This document shows, in pieces, positions 9,401 through 19,414 of a stretch of DNA of 64,000 nucleotides. The DNA is from Pirellula staleyi DSM 6068 (GTDB taxonomy: Bacteria; Planctomycetota; Planctomycetia; Pirellulales; Pirellulaceae), in the NCBI RefSeq assembly GCF_000025185.1, contig NC_013720.1, forward strand, positions 2,294,001 through 2,358,000, in the 5' to 3' direction. The notes below the pieces were generated by a model, which was not told where the DNA came from, searched no databases, and saw nothing but the letters and a program-made list of their open reading frames with translations. Position 1 is the stretch's first letter; every line of letters starts with the position of its first letter. Made by a program: the position numbers and the translations under genes.

Positions 9401-9613
9401 ATGGTCACCAAATTTGCCCATCTGTTGTTGCTGGTAGCTCTCCTCTCGAGTAGTGCTACGAGCCTTGTGGCTCAAGAGGCAACTTCTGCTTCTTCGAACT
9501 CTCAAACCTCGAAGCATGGGGTCACTTACATCTCCACACGCAGTCATCACACACACCATCGCGCCCCTTGGGAATATCCCAAGACCGACGCTCGTCGCTT
9601 CGGCTCGCACTAG
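9401..9613 (+). CDS. Small putative secreted His-rich peptide (70 aa)
   Basis: I chose the ATG at 9401 because AAAGG at 9389-9393 is well spaced. The product has 70 residues with a clear signal peptide (FAHLLLLVALLSSSATSLVAQ). The mature peptide is about 45 residues, rich in Ser/Thr, and has a HHTHHR cluster near its end that could bind metal. No family is recognised. The neighbouring small gene at 8843 has the same signal-peptide-plus-short-tail form. Confidence 0.45.
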   Translation: MVTKFAHLLLLVALLSSSATSLVAQEATSASSNSQTSKHGVTYISTRSHHTHHRAPWEYPKTDARRFGSH

Positions 9614-9741
9614 TACGAATCGCACGAACGAGTTGCATGCGTGACGCGGATAATCCGAGCGGTATGTGACGAAATAGCCGCTTTAAAAAATTAGACGCGC
9701 TCTCGTCCCTGGATCTTTTGCCCACTCACTGATGCCTCAAG

Positions 9742-9820
9742 CTCCTTCATCCAATCGAGGTGAAGGAGAGGTGAGAGACGAGCTTCCTGGGTCGATGACT
9801 TCCCGTGGGTAATCCACGGG
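9742..9820. terminator. Two stem-loops downstream of the DUF72 gene
   Basis: CTCCTTCA (9742-9749) pairs with TGAAGGAG (9761-9768), and CCCGTGG (9802-9808) pairs with CCACGGG (9814-9820). The second begins six bases beyond the DUF72 stop on the minus strand. Neither has a T tract on that strand, so factor-independent termination is uncertain. Confidence 0.35.
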
Positions 9821-9825
9821 GGAGA

Positions 9826-10719
9826 TCAGAAAAGCTTCTTCTCTTCTAGCGTCTTGGGAATTGGCAAAGAGGTGCCGATCTTTTGATTGAGCCGCGTCAG
9901 AAAATGAGCGGCCAGAGCTGGTGATTCCACTTCTTCATTTTGGTGGACGAAGAAGTAGAGCTTCTGCAAACCGGCCTTTTTCCACTTGGCAATCCGCTCG
10001 ACCCAGGCATACAGCCGCTCGCGATCCGACTCGGGATTGTTGGAGCCTACCCAGCGAACGAACGCCATCGGCGACGTCAGTCGCATATGCATCAGGTCGC
10101 GCCGGCCTGCGCTATCGACCAGCACATTCGTCACGCCGTGAGTTTCCAGCAGGTCATAAAGTTTGCTCGAAGTTTCCGCATCGCTGAACCACTTGGTGTG
10201 GCGAAGTTCGACCGCCAAGGGAACTTGATAGTTCCAGTCTTGAACAAACGCCTCCACACGATCGAAATCCTTGGGCGCGAAATTGTCGTGCATCTGCAGA
10301 AAGGTCATCTCCAGCTTGTCTTGCAAATGCGACATGCCAGCAACATTCTGCGCAACGATCTCCGACACATCCTTCAGGCGTTTGAGGTGCGAGATCGTTT
10401 GCTCAAGTTTGGGGAAGAACTTGAAATCTGCAGGGACCGTTTCGCTCCATTTTTCATAGGCTTCGGGAGAATAAAAGCGGTAGAACGTGGCATTCAACTC
10501 GATGGAGTTGAACTGCGACGAATAGTAAGCCAGTTCGTCCTTGGTTCCGCGTGGATAAAAATTCTTCAGGTCTTTCTTATTCCACTTGGCACACCCGACA
10601 TAGACCACCAGCTCCTGGTTCTTCTGTGCACGAGATTTGAGCAGTTTCAAAGCGTCTGGATGATCTGGTGGGATGGTGAAATCAATCGATCCAGGATCGG
10701 CAACTTTTCCAAACTGCAT
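9826..10719 (-). CDS. DUF72 family protein (YecE-like)
   Basis: The 297-residue product matches the DUF72 TIM-barrel family: VVYVGCAKWNKKDLKNFYP near residue 40, FNSIELNATFYRF near 72, DFKFFPKLEQTISH near 100, PLAVELRHTKWF near 170, and a closing KLYFFVHQNEE. The family is conserved and its biochemical role is not established. A GAGG motif sits about 9 bases before the ATG at 10719. It is a single gene with no obvious operon partner. Confidence 0.9.
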   Translation of the reverse strand: MQFGKVADPGSIDFTIPPDHPDALKLLKSRAQKNQELVVYVGCAKWNKKDLKNFYPRGTKDELAYYSSQFNSIELNATFYRFYSPEAYEKWSETVPADFKFFPKLEQTISHLKRLKDVSEIVAQNVAGMSHLQDKLEMTFLQMHDNFAPKDFDRVEAFVQDWNYQVPLAVELRHTKWFSDAETSSKLYDLLETHGVTNVLVDSAGRRDLMHMRLTSPMAFVRWVGSNNPESDRERLYAWVERIAKWKKAGLQKLYFFVHQNEEVESPALAAHFLTRLNQKIGTSLPIPKTLEEKKLF

Positions 10720-11245
10720 GCTATCGACCTCGGTTGTCTAGGAAGCTGGCTACGATGACATTCTGACGGCACGCCCAAGCAGATCACACGCTTGGTGTCG
10801 GCCAGCAGGCGGTAGCAAGACGCTCGTCAAATACGCCTTTCGCCTCGTTTTCTGGGAGACGCCCCGGCTCGTGGCTCTTGGCATGTTGCACCATGCTTTG
10901 ATGAGCCAGGTGGCGTAGACGGAAGTATACCACTCGCGATCGCATCGCTGTAGCTTTGCGGTCCGGTCCGCGAATGCCTGCCGATACCACGCAAGTCCTT
11001 TTGAACTCGCGGCTTCAGTAAAGTCAGGGCGGCAGAAGGGCGTTTGAACTTTTGGGGGGCTCATATCGAGCATGGTCGATGCTGTTCATAGCAGTGGCCC
11101 AATCACTTGCGAATTAAGGACCGAAATCAGTCGCCTTCATCCGACCTGGGGCCATTTGCAATAAGCGATGAACCGGCAAATCGAATTTCGCGGTGGTGCC
11201 AGCGGCTTGCTTGCCGTCCATGCCGAGCCCGTGGTGGGGATCAGT
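10720..11245. other. Intergenic, no reliable gene
   Basis: A minus-strand ORF of 107 codons (10750-11073) spans much of this region, but neither it nor the overlapping 68-codon ORF resembles a known protein or has a strong ribosome binding site. This is the left edge of the sulfatase cassette. I looked for a copy of the tRNA-Pro 3' end as an att scar and saw none. Confidence 0.45.
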
Positions 11246-12358
11246 TTACTTCTTGGTCGGGAAAACGGTCTTCCAGTCGTCCTTCATGCTCACGACGATC
11301 CAGCCCCGCTTCGGCGATTCGTCCAGGCCTTTGTCGAGTCGCGCGAGTCCCGCTTTTCGGTCGTAAGCGTACTCCCGCTCGCCATCGGTGTGATGGACGA
11401 TGAGTCCGAACCGCGCCCCTTTCCCGGTCGTGGTCCATTCGATCATTTCGAAATCGCCATCCGAGTTGCCGAAGGCCATGATCGGTCGCCGCCCGATAAA
11501 CTTGTTGATGGCCACAGGCTTGCCAGCTTTGTCGTCGTTGAAATCAAGCTCTGGCAATCGCACCAGGACGGGTTTGCCGTCGCGCCATTCGTACTTCGTC
11601 TTGATGCTGCTGCCGATGACTTGCTCGGGCGGAATGCCGTAGGCCTTCTCCATCCAGGGACGCATGAATTCAATCCCGCCGCCGGAGACGACGTACGTCT
11701 TGAAGCCATTGGCCCGCAGATAGGCGAGCACTTCGAGCATCGGCTGGTAGACAAGTTCCGTGTACGGCCGCTGGAACTGCGGGTGCTTCGCGGTGGTGAT
11801 CCAGTCCTTGACGAGGGTCTCGAATTCTTCCGTGGTCGTGCCTGCATGACTCGCCATCATCAGTTCGAGCAGTCCGCGCTCGCCGTTGGCGAAGATTGCT
11901 TTTATGTCGTCTTCGAGGGCACCTTTGAACGGCTGTTGCTCCTTCCACTCCGGGTGCATCGGGGCGAGAGCCTTGACTCGGTCGATGGCAAAATAGAGTT
12001 GGACGGGAAGCGGCATTTCGCACCAAAGCGTGCCGTCGTTGTCGAACGTGGCGATGCGCTCCGCGACCGGAACGAAGTCCGGCGAGCCTTCCTTCGTTAC
12101 TTTCGTCACGAAGTCAATGATCGACTGTTTAGACGCAGTGTCATTCCACGATGGTAGCGGATCAGCGAGGGCTGAAGTCCACTGTGGTTTCTGGGGCGTG
12201 CCGCAGTCGCCAAGTTGGTCGACTGCGACAGTACGATTCTTGAAGGTGAATGACTTAAAACTGAACGACTTGAAACTCTGCCCTAGCACAAGCATGGGGC
12301 AGAGAAGGACAACGCCGCAGATCACGGAGGCGAGAAACGAAGAGCGGAGCGTTGTCAT
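11246..12358 (-). CDS. Secreted HAD-family phosphatase-like protein
   Basis: The 370-residue product has an N-terminal signal peptide (residues 1-26). It carries haloacid-dehalogenase motifs: FDNDGTLW (105-112, nucleophile D106 and acid D108), VVSGGG for motif II/III, and GNSDGDFEM near 300 for the metal-binding acidic pair. This layout is that of the phosphoserine-phosphatase-like HAD branch. The signal peptide points to a periplasmic or surface phosphohydrolase. Just after the signal peptide is an odd Phe/Lys/Ser stretch (SFKSFSFKSFTFK), a short internal repeat. The arylsulfatase gene lies 79 bases upstream in the same direction, so both are probably co-transcribed. The substrate is unknown. 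Confidence 0.88.
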   Translation of the reverse strand: MTTLRSSFLASVICGVVLLCPMLVLGQSFKSFSFKSFTFKNRTVAVDQLGDCGTPQKPQWTSALADPLPSWNDTASKQSIIDFVTKVTKEGSPDFVPVAERIATFDNDGTLWCEMPLPVQLYFAIDRVKALAPMHPEWKEQQPFKGALEDDIKAIFANGERGLLELMMASHAGTTTEEFETLVKDWITTAKHPQFQRPYTELVYQPMLEVLAYLRANGFKTYVVSGGGIEFMRPWMEKAYGIPPEQVIGSSIKTKYEWRDGKPVLVRLPELDFNDDKAGKPVAINKFIGRRPIMAFGNSDGDFEMIEWTTTGKGARFGLIVHHTDGEREYAYDRKAGLARLDKGLDESPKRGWIVVSMKDDWKTVFPTKK

Positions 12359-12437
12359 CGCGAACTATCTCAAGTCGGTATGTTGCGGGAAAAGGAGCGG
12401 CCGGGCGAGATGCCCGACCGCTGAAGTACACAGCGAC

Positions 12438-14027
12438 CTACTTCGTGGGGGCTTCCTTCAGCTTCTCCATCACTTCCTCGAGATTGAAGCTCGCGGCCTT
12501 TTGACGCTGCGGGTACTCCTTGAAGGTCAGCAGGAACTTGCCGACGTAGTCCTGCGCCGGTACCAGCAAGAAGGCATGATCTATCAGCCAGTCGTAATAG
12601 GTGTTCGACGTGATGTCCGCCCGTTCGTAGGGATCGAGCCGAAGGTTGAAGATCTTCGGGACGCGGAGCGTGGTGAAGGGTTCCGACCAGACTCGTAAGG
12701 TTCCGGTCGCCCGCTGTTCCATGAACACCAACTTCCAATTGTCATAGCGCAAGCCGACCAATTGCTGATCGTCGTTGCAGTACAGAAACGACTCGCGCGG
12801 GCTCTTCTCCTCTTGGCCTGTGAGATGAGGCACGAGGTTGTATCCATCCGGATGAACCTTGTAGGTCATGTCGCCGATCTTGTAGCCCTTGAGCAGTTTG
12901 TCGGTGACTTGCTCGTCGCCAGCTATCGCCAGCAGTGTTGGCAGCCAGTCATGATGGCCGACGATTTGATTGGAGACAGAACCCGGCTTGATCTTGTTGG
13001 GCCAACGGACCGCACAGGGGACCCGATAGGCACCTTCCCAGTTCGAGTTCTTCTCGTTGCGAAACGGCGTCATGGCAGCATCCGGCCAGCTATTCATGTG
13101 CGGACCGTTGTCGGTGCTGTACATCACAAATGTGTTGTCCGCGATGCCGGCGTCGTCGATGGCCTTGAGCACCGTCCCGACATTCTTGTCATGGTCGATC
13201 ATGGCATCGGCGTACTCGCTCATCCAGCGGCCCGATTGGCCCTTGCTCTCCGGCTTCACATGCGTGCGAAAGTGCATGTGAGTGAAATTTACCCAGATAA
13301 AGAACGGCTTATCCGCTTTCGACTGCCGCTGGATGTAATCCACAGCGCGACTGGCGACGTCGTCGTCGATTGTTTCCATCCGCTTTTTGGTCAGTGGACC
13401 GGTGTCCTTGATGATCTGCTTACCGACTTTGCCAAACCGCGCGTCCACAGTGGGATCGTCTCGGTCGCTGGCCTTGCAGTCCAGCACGCCGCGCGGACCA
13501 TACTTCGCCCGGAAAGCGGGATCCTTCGGGTAGTCGGCGTGTTCAGGCTCTTCCTCGGCATTGAGGTGATAGAGGTTGCCGTAGAACTCGTCGAACCCAT
13601 GCACGGTCGGCAGGAACTCGTTGCGATCGCCGAGATGGTTCTTGCCGAATTGGCCGGTGGCGTAGCCAAGTGGCTTCAGCAATTCGGCGATGGTTGGATC
13701 TTCTTTCCGCAGGCCCAAAGCTGCACCAGGCAATCCAACCTTGGTAAGTCCCGTGCGCAAACCATGCTGACCGGTGATAAACGAAGCGCGACCCGCCGTG
13801 CAGCTTTGCTCCGCATAGTAGTCGGTGAACATCATGCCTTCCCTGGCCAGACGGTCGATGTGGGGCGTCTTGTAACCCATCACCCCATGCGAATAGGCGC
13901 TGATGTTCGACTGACCGACGTCATCTCCCCAAATGATCACGATGTTGGGGCGTTTAATCTGAGCCTGCGCCGATGCAACGAGGCTTAAGGCCAGCCCGAG
14001 GGCCAAGATGAAGATTCTGAATTTCAT
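12438..14027 (-). CDS. Secreted arylsulfatase (type I, formylglycine-dependent)
   Basis: This is a 529-residue sulfatase with a signal peptide (residues 1-22). Metal ligands are seen in IIWGDDVG (D35, D36). The formylglycine motif is C76-T-A-G-R80, the C-x-A-x-R variant of C-x-P-x-R. Other family landmarks are GKNHLGD, MYSTDNGPHMNSWPDA and GAYRVPCAVRWP. Activity would require a formylglycine-generating enzyme encoded elsewhere. It is followed by the HAD protein in the same direction and is divergent from a second sulfatase. The pair may act on sulfated organic compounds; the substrate cannot be inferred. Confidence 0.93.
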   Translation of the reverse strand: MKFRIFILALGLALSLVASAQAQIKRPNIVIIWGDDVGQSNISAYSHGVMGYKTPHIDRLAREGMMFTDYYAEQSCTAGRASFITGQHGLRTGLTKVGLPGAALGLRKEDPTIAELLKPLGYATGQFGKNHLGDRNEFLPTVHGFDEFYGNLYHLNAEEEPEHADYPKDPAFRAKYGPRGVLDCKASDRDDPTVDARFGKVGKQIIKDTGPLTKKRMETIDDDVASRAVDYIQRQSKADKPFFIWVNFTHMHFRTHVKPESKGQSGRWMSEYADAMIDHDKNVGTVLKAIDDAGIADNTFVMYSTDNGPHMNSWPDAAMTPFRNEKNSNWEGAYRVPCAVRWPNKIKPGSVSNQIVGHHDWLPTLLAIAGDEQVTDKLLKGYKIGDMTYKVHPDGYNLVPHLTGQEEKSPRESFLYCNDDQQLVGLRYDNWKLVFMEQRATGTLRVWSEPFTTLRVPKIFNLRLDPYERADITSNTYYDWLIDHAFLLVPAQDYVGKFLLTFKEYPQRQKAASFNLEEVMEKLKEAPTK

Positions 14028-14817
14028 AGCGAGCGGACTTCCTTACTGTTTTGAATACGACAACGATGAATTGCAATATTTGCCGGTTGCTGGAGTTGAC
14101 ATTGCCGACGGCACCAGGATGTCGCCCGAATTGACCGCAAACGAATCCGACAACCAACGGTCCGGACGTCTGCACCACCCAGCCGTAGAGGCTTCGGTTT
14201 CCCGATAAGGCAGGCGAGCTCGGATCAGCCTGCCTCTCCCTGGATTAGCAAATCATACGCCGAATATGCACGATTGCCGCAGAAACACCACGAATGACGT
14301 TGGGCAGTGAGACGACATGCGACATTTTCGCATAGCGGGCTGGGCGATTACGCTCGGTTTTTGCTCGGCCGCACTCGTTCGAAGCGACCGGGGGCAACAC
14401 GTGTCCGATGCCTGTGTTGCACTTGGGTGTCTTTTCCTAGGTGTCGATTGCCGAGTGCATCGGAAATAGGTCTGATCTTGGGTCTGCACTTGGATGTAGT
14501 AATCGACGATACCCCACAAGGTAACGACCAGGGACTAACGCCTGGGTGCCATGGTAGAATTGCCCGCAGCCGACTTCTCCATTCGCCAAGGTGTCTTACT
14601 TTTGGCAGTCGGCGCCCTAGTTCTTCGGGCCAATACCGACAAGTTGTTGCTCAGACGCGGCTTAACCTCGTGTGGTTTGGCATAAGCCTTGCTGTGAAAA
14701 AACTGATAAAAACACCGATTCTGGTACGATTCAGCAACGCTAATTCCAATTGCGTGAATGTATGATTGCCGAATCCAAAAGCTGGTTGCTCTCTCCGATT
14801 ACGAAAGAATAGTTTCC
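14028..14817. other. Divergent intergenic region between two sulfatases
   Basis: This 790-base region separates divergently transcribed sulfatase genes and presumably holds both promoters. The ORF at 14307-14765 is not convincing as protein. Toward the right end the sequence becomes AT-rich (about 14690-14720), consistent with a promoter area, but I cannot define boxes. No repeat or RNA gene is evident. Confidence 0.45.
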
Positions 14818-17172
14818 ATGCAACGCATTCAAACGATGCTCTTCCTGAGCGTGTTGGCATTCGTGGGGAGCCTACTGGCTTTCGCTCAGCAACCGGCCAG
14901 CGAGCCGGAGCGTACTGTTCTACCGATTCCCGAGCCCAAGCACCCTCCGATTACCGAGATCGACGCCCGCAAGGCGAAAGCCCCGCCGCCATTCCAGGTC
15001 AAAGCCCCGAAGGGCGCTCCGAACGTGGTTATCGTGCTGATCGATGACATGGGCTTCGGTCAACCCAGCGCTTTCGGCGGACCGGTGAACATGCCGACGG
15101 CGGAGAAACTCGCGAAAAACGGGCTCAAGTACAACCGGTTCCATACCACAGCAGTTTGCTCGCCAACCCGAATGGCCCTGCTGACAGGGCGCAATCACCA
15201 CTCTTGCAACATGGGATCGATCACGGAGACGGCAACCGCATTCCCCGGTCAGACGGGGGTTCGACCGCAAAACATCGCCCCTCTCGCCGAGATGCTGCGA
15301 CTGAATGGCTACAGCACTGCCATGTTCGGCAAGTGCCACGAGACTCCGCCCTGGGAAATCAGCCCGTCCGGCCCGTTCGACCGCTGGCCTACTCGCAGCG
15401 GGTTCGACAAGTTCTACGGCTTCATGGGGGGCGAAACGAATCAATACTACCCGGGCATTTACGACGGCGTTGCCAGGGTGGAAGTGCCGCGCGACCCGAA
15501 CTATCACTTCACGACTGACATGACCAACCAGGCCATCGCCTGGACGCAGTACCAGAAATCCCTCACACCGGACAAACCGTTTTTCGTCTACTACGCCCCG
15601 GGGGCCACGCACGCGCCGCATCAGGCCCCGAAGGAGTACATCGACAAGTACAAGGGCAAGTTCGATCAAGGCTGGGATAAACAACGCGAGATCACCCTCG
15701 CGAACCAGAAAAAACTTGGGGTGGTGCCAGTGGGTACCAAACTGGCCTCCAAGCCCGATGCGATCAAGGATTGGGACCAGCTGACGCCCGACCAGAAGAA
15801 GCTGTTCGCCCGGCAGATGGAAGTGTTTGCTGGTTTCGGCGAACATACCGACCATGAGGTCGGCCGCCTCGTCGCAGCGATTGAAGGGATGGGCGAGATG
15901 GACAACACCCTGTTCATCTACATCCTGGGCGACAACGGCGCAAGTGCCGAAGGGGGCATGGTCGGGTTGTTCAATGAAATGAACTACTTCAACCAAGTGC
16001 CTGAAAAGCTCGAAGACATTTTAAAGAGGATCGACGAACTGGGAGGGCGTAATTCGTATGGACATTACGCAGCCGGATGGGCCGTAGCTGGCGACACCCC
16101 ATTTACCTGGACCAAGCAAGTGGCATCAAGCTTTGGTGGCACTCGCAATGGGATGATTGTTCATTGGCCGAAAGGGATTAAATCGAAGAATGAGGTGCGC
16201 AGCCAGTTCCACCATGTCATCGATATCGCCCCTACCGTGCTCGAAGCCTGCGGTTTGCCCGAACCACAAGAGGTTAATGGTTTCAAGCAGCGTCCCATCG
16301 AAGGGGTGAGCATGGCCTATTCGTTCGAAGACGCGCAGGCAAAGGAACGGCACACAACACAGTACTTCGAAATCTTCTGCAATCGGGCAATCTACCACGA
16401 CGGGTGGGTGGCCGGGACCGTGCATAAGGCCCCCTGGGAGCCTAAGCCTCGCGTCGATTCCTTCGATGACGACCGATGGGAACTTTACAACGTGGCCGAG
16501 GACTTTAGCCAGTCAACGGACTTGGCGCAGAAGTACCCGGAGAAGTTGAAGGATCTCCAAGCTCTCTTCCTTAAAGAGGCGGAGGAGTTCCAAGTGCTAC
16601 CACTGGACGATCGCCTGTTCGAGCGGTTCATCGCCTCGTTGGTGGGCCGTCCCGACCTTATGGAAGGTCGCACCTCGATGACCCTTCACGAGGGGATGAC
16701 TGGCATGATGGATAACGTGTTCATCAACGTGAAAAACCGGTCGCACACAATCACCGCTGAGTTAGAAATTCCCCAGGGTGGGACCGAGGGGGTGATCATC
16801 TGCCAAGGGGGCCGGTTCGGTGGGTGGAGCCTCTACACCAAAAGCGGAAAGTTGAACTACACATACAATTGGGTTGGCCTAGAACAGTACCAAATCACCA
16901 CGGACAAGCCGCTACCCACCGGCAAGGTGATGGTCAGGTTCGAGTTCGTTTACGATGGTGGTGGGCTCGGCAAAGGGGGGAAGGGGACTCTGTTCGTAAA
17001 CGAAGAAAAAGTCGCCGAGAAACGGATCGAGCACACTGCGAGTGTCATTTTCTCACCCGACGAGACAGCGGACGTCGGTGTGGACGAGGCCACCAACGTG
17101 ACCAACGACTATCAGGAGCGGGACAACAAGTTCACCGGCAAGATCGAAAAAGTGATTGTTCGTCTTCAGTAG
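14818..17172 (+). CDS. Secreted arylsulfatase with C-terminal extension
   Basis: The 784-residue product has a signal peptide (residues 1-23) when started at the ATG at 14818; 20 codons further upstream are open but would disrupt the signal. Sulfatase motifs are LIDDMGFG (D76, D77), the formylglycine site C114-S-P-T-R118, FGKCHETPPWE, and GDNGASAEGG near 370. It is the long AtsA-like form, about 250 residues longer than the other sulfatase. Its C-terminal 170 residues are beta-rich (GTEGVIICQGGRFGGW, VRFEFVYDGGG) and look like a jelly-roll, possibly substrate-binding. It converges with a FadL-like gene. Confidence 0.93.
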   Translation: MQRIQTMLFLSVLAFVGSLLAFAQQPASEPERTVLPIPEPKHPPITEIDARKAKAPPPFQVKAPKGAPNVVIVLIDDMGFGQPSAFGGPVNMPTAEKLAKNGLKYNRFHTTAVCSPTRMALLTGRNHHSCNMGSITETATAFPGQTGVRPQNIAPLAEMLRLNGYSTAMFGKCHETPPWEISPSGPFDRWPTRSGFDKFYGFMGGETNQYYPGIYDGVARVEVPRDPNYHFTTDMTNQAIAWTQYQKSLTPDKPFFVYYAPGATHAPHQAPKEYIDKYKGKFDQGWDKQREITLANQKKLGVVPVGTKLASKPDAIKDWDQLTPDQKKLFARQMEVFAGFGEHTDHEVGRLVAAIEGMGEMDNTLFIYILGDNGASAEGGMVGLFNEMNYFNQVPEKLEDILKRIDELGGRNSYGHYAAGWAVAGDTPFTWTKQVASSFGGTRNGMIVHWPKGIKSKNEVRSQFHHVIDIAPTVLEACGLPEPQEVNGFKQRPIEGVSMAYSFEDAQAKERHTTQYFEIFCNRAIYHDGWVAGTVHKAPWEPKPRVDSFDDDRWELYNVAEDFSQSTDLAQKYPEKLKDLQALFLKEAEEFQVLPLDDRLFERFIASLVGRPDLMEGRTSMTLHEGMTGMMDNVFINVKNRSHTITAELEIPQGGTEGVIICQGGRFGGWSLYTKSGKLNYTYNWVGLEQYQITTDKPLPTGKVMVRFEFVYDGGGLGKGGKGTLFVNEEKVAEKRIEHTASVIFSPDETADVGVDEATNVTNDYQERDNKFTGKIEKVIVRLQ

Positions 17173-17267
17173 TGAGGCAGTTCCGGTTCTGTTTAGTTGA
17201 TTTCGCAGGGGCTTTGGATTGGGCCCGAGTGATTTTCGAAGTAGGCAAGCCGATGCTTAGCCTGTAT

Positions 17268-18542
17268 CTAGATGTCCGACCAGGAATCGGGCGCCAATGT
17301 CTCGCAGCATGCGCCGCGGCCAAACCGCCAGGTTAACCCCAGGCCGATCCAATAGCTTTCGATGGACGAAGTAGTGAAATTGCCGAGTTGCTCCGTGTCG
17401 CGGAACATCCCGCCAGCCATCATATCCATGTCAATGCCGGGCAGCACATCGGTTACTCCAATACCAAAAGAGATGCGGTGTTGGCTGGTAATGGCTAGTA
17501 GGCCCTGTGTGTATCGTACGGCGGCCAAATCGCCGGGCTGTACGACGCCGCCGATATTGGCTCCCGGCGTATTGTCAATGGGATTCTCTGCCCAAGTGTA
17601 GCCGGTGCGAAATCGGTAGCGACCGTGCGTGAACTGTGCTCCGAGTTGCACAATCAATTGGTTGTCGTAGACAGCCTGATACATGTCGGCTTGATCCCAC
17701 AGCTTGTAAACAACATCCACCCCGAGCAGCAGACGTCCATCTATCATCGAGTTATTGGCCACACCAATCCCAATGTTCTGCGGAAGATCCATTTCCACGT
17801 CCGCGGAAGTTTGCCCCACGCCCGGATTTAGCAAAAAGGCGTTGTCGAATTCATAGGACTGAGCCGTCTGGTAATAGCCACCGATTGTCGTGCTATCCGT
17901 GAGCAAATAATTCATTCCAAGAGTCCCTCGCAAAGCGTAGTCGGAGGTCATTCCGCCAACGCCGACGAATGGGCCGTCAAAAAATGCAATCCCCAGCGAC
18001 AGACTCGCCCCAATCGCGAGTCGATCCGATAGGTCGACGCCTAGCGCGACGGGCATATTGAAAATCGTCTGACCCGTGTTGGTGCCGTGGCTTTCTGGAA
18101 CATGGCGGAAGTCGGCAAAACCGCCAGCCGTCGTGATGAAGCCAATGCCGAACGTGGCAGGCAGCCCCAGTTCACTTATGTCCTGAGTCAGGCCAATGTT
18201 TCCCAGAGGAGTTCCTGGGGCGGTTGACTTAGCGGAAAATGGCTCGATTAACGGCGTACCGATGCTTGGAATATTGCTGGTCTGCGTCAGGTTGAACGTG
18301 GGTTCGGCCCAGCCGCCACCAAAGATGAACTGAGTCCCGTGGAACTGCGTCAGTGCAGCAGGATTTGCATTAAGAGCACTGGTCAAGTCTTGCGGTCTCG
18401 CGATACTGACGCCACCCATGCCACCCGAGGCTGGCATTAAAGTGTTATGCAGTTCCACGCCAAACGACTGACCATAGGCGGCTGTGCCCCCGCCAAATAT
18501 GCACATCGCACATGTAAAGAACCAAAGCCCGAAACGTCTCAT
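17268..18542 (-). CDS. FadL/OMPP1-type outer-membrane protein
   Basis: Started at the ATG at 18542, the product has a signal peptide (WFFTCAMCIFGGGTAAYGQ) and a beta-barrel of about 400 residues. The N-terminal segment (GGMGGVSIARPQDLTSALNANPAAL) is typical of the FadL/TodX family, where it forms the hatch and N-terminus. Barrel strands alternate throughout and the last residues are aromatic-rich. FadL-type channels pass hydrophobic molecules across the outer membrane. Sitting beside two secreted sulfatases and a phosphatase, it could import their desulfated product. An ATG at 18548 is also possible; a longer GTG-type start adds 20 basic residues and is less likely. Confidence 0.82.
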   Translation of the reverse strand: MRRFGLWFFTCAMCIFGGGTAAYGQSFGVELHNTLMPASGGMGGVSIARPQDLTSALNANPAALTQFHGTQFIFGGGWAEPTFNLTQTSNIPSIGTPLIEPFSAKSTAPGTPLGNIGLTQDISELGLPATFGIGFITTAGGFADFRHVPESHGTNTGQTIFNMPVALGVDLSDRLAIGASLSLGIAFFDGPFVGVGGMTSDYALRGTLGMNYLLTDSTTIGGYYQTAQSYEFDNAFLLNPGVGQTSADVEMDLPQNIGIGVANNSMIDGRLLLGVDVVYKLWDQADMYQAVYDNQLIVQLGAQFTHGRYRFRTGYTWAENPIDNTPGANIGGVVQPGDLAAVRYTQGLLAITSQHRISFGIGVTDVLPGIDMDMMAGGMFRDTEQLGNFTTSSIESYWIGLGLTWRFGRGACCETLAPDSWSDI

Positions 18543-18790
18543 GGTCATGGACCTTGTTGCATTGCGTTGCCGAACCGCTTGGGGCTTGTCGCATAAGCCC
18601 AAGGTTCGGAGTCAACAGCGATCGGCTAAGAGGTTCCTGGCTGTGTGGATCTGAAGACCCACACAGCTGGTCCCACTGAATTGCGTGTGCCATGAGCTTA
18701 AATCGGCATAAATCTATTTTTCCTCTTGTAGCGATTGTGCAGGCCGCAAAGTCTATCCAGGCTTCCAGGCTTACCGCTGGTCCATGCACG

Positions 18791-19414
18791 ATGGATTGCA
18801 ACCAGTGGGGGCGTCGCGAGCCTTCTAAGACAGGGGCACGCGAGTATCGGTACTACTGATGCGCTCGCTACAACTCCGCAGGACATCCTCGCGTTCGTCT
18901 GGTGGAATCGAAACTAGATCGGCAAATGCTCGATCTGTTTCAGACGATGCGAATTGAAGATGAGGGAGTTCGCCGCTGGGTGGTCGAAGTGCTTCGTGCC
19001 AAGTCCACAACTGCGGAGCAAGATGCGACGGCTGAGCGCGATGAGCTGCAGCGAGAACTCGACGCTGTTCGGAAGCAGAAAGATCGTCTGCTAAGCCTGC
19101 GTCTCCTCGATGAGATTGAGTCGGAGACTTTTGCAGCGAAGCAGTCGAAGAAAACGAAGCTGCAAACGCGACTCGAAGGAACTGCTCGTCAGCAGTCGGA
19201 AAGAGGCGATTGGGCGGTGAAAGTGTTTGAACTTTCGCAAGCTCTTGGGGCTAAATGGCTTGCGGCCGATATCGCAGAAAAGCGACTGCTTCTAGAAATC
19301 GTCTGTTTGAACTTGAAGCTCGTCGACGTAACTCTAGTCCCAGAAATGAGAAAGCCCTTCGACATGCTCGCCGAAGGGCTTCTTATCTCATCAAGTCGGG
19401 GTGACTGGATTTGA
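18791..19414 (+). pseudogene. Decayed C-terminus of a large serine recombinase
   Basis: From 18860 to the stop at 19412-19414 the frame reads as the zinc-ribbon tail and coiled coil of large serine recombinases: ARYNSAGHPRVRL, LDRQMLDLFQTMRIEDEGV, a KQKDRLLSLRLLDEIE coil, AEKRLLLEIVCLNLKL, LVPEMRKPFDMLAEGLL. In the same frame, a TGA at 18857-18859 interrupts what should be YRYY-Arg-CARYN, so a CGA-to-TGA nonsense change is likely. Upstream of it GRREPSKTGAREYRYY continues for a further 50-60 bases or more. The catalytic domain is gone. The last codons and the stop lie inside the 3' end of tRNA-Pro, as expected for an element integrated there. Confidence 0.75.

Noticed and set aside
10750-11073. 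107-codon minus-strand ORF left of the sulfatase cassette
   Set aside because: No family resemblance, no clear ribosome binding site and an overlapping competitor. It is left as an unannotated gap.
10720-11245. Search for a duplicated tRNA-Pro 3' end as the left attachment site
   Set aside because: No copy of the acceptor/T-arm sequence was seen in this region, so no att scar is claimed.
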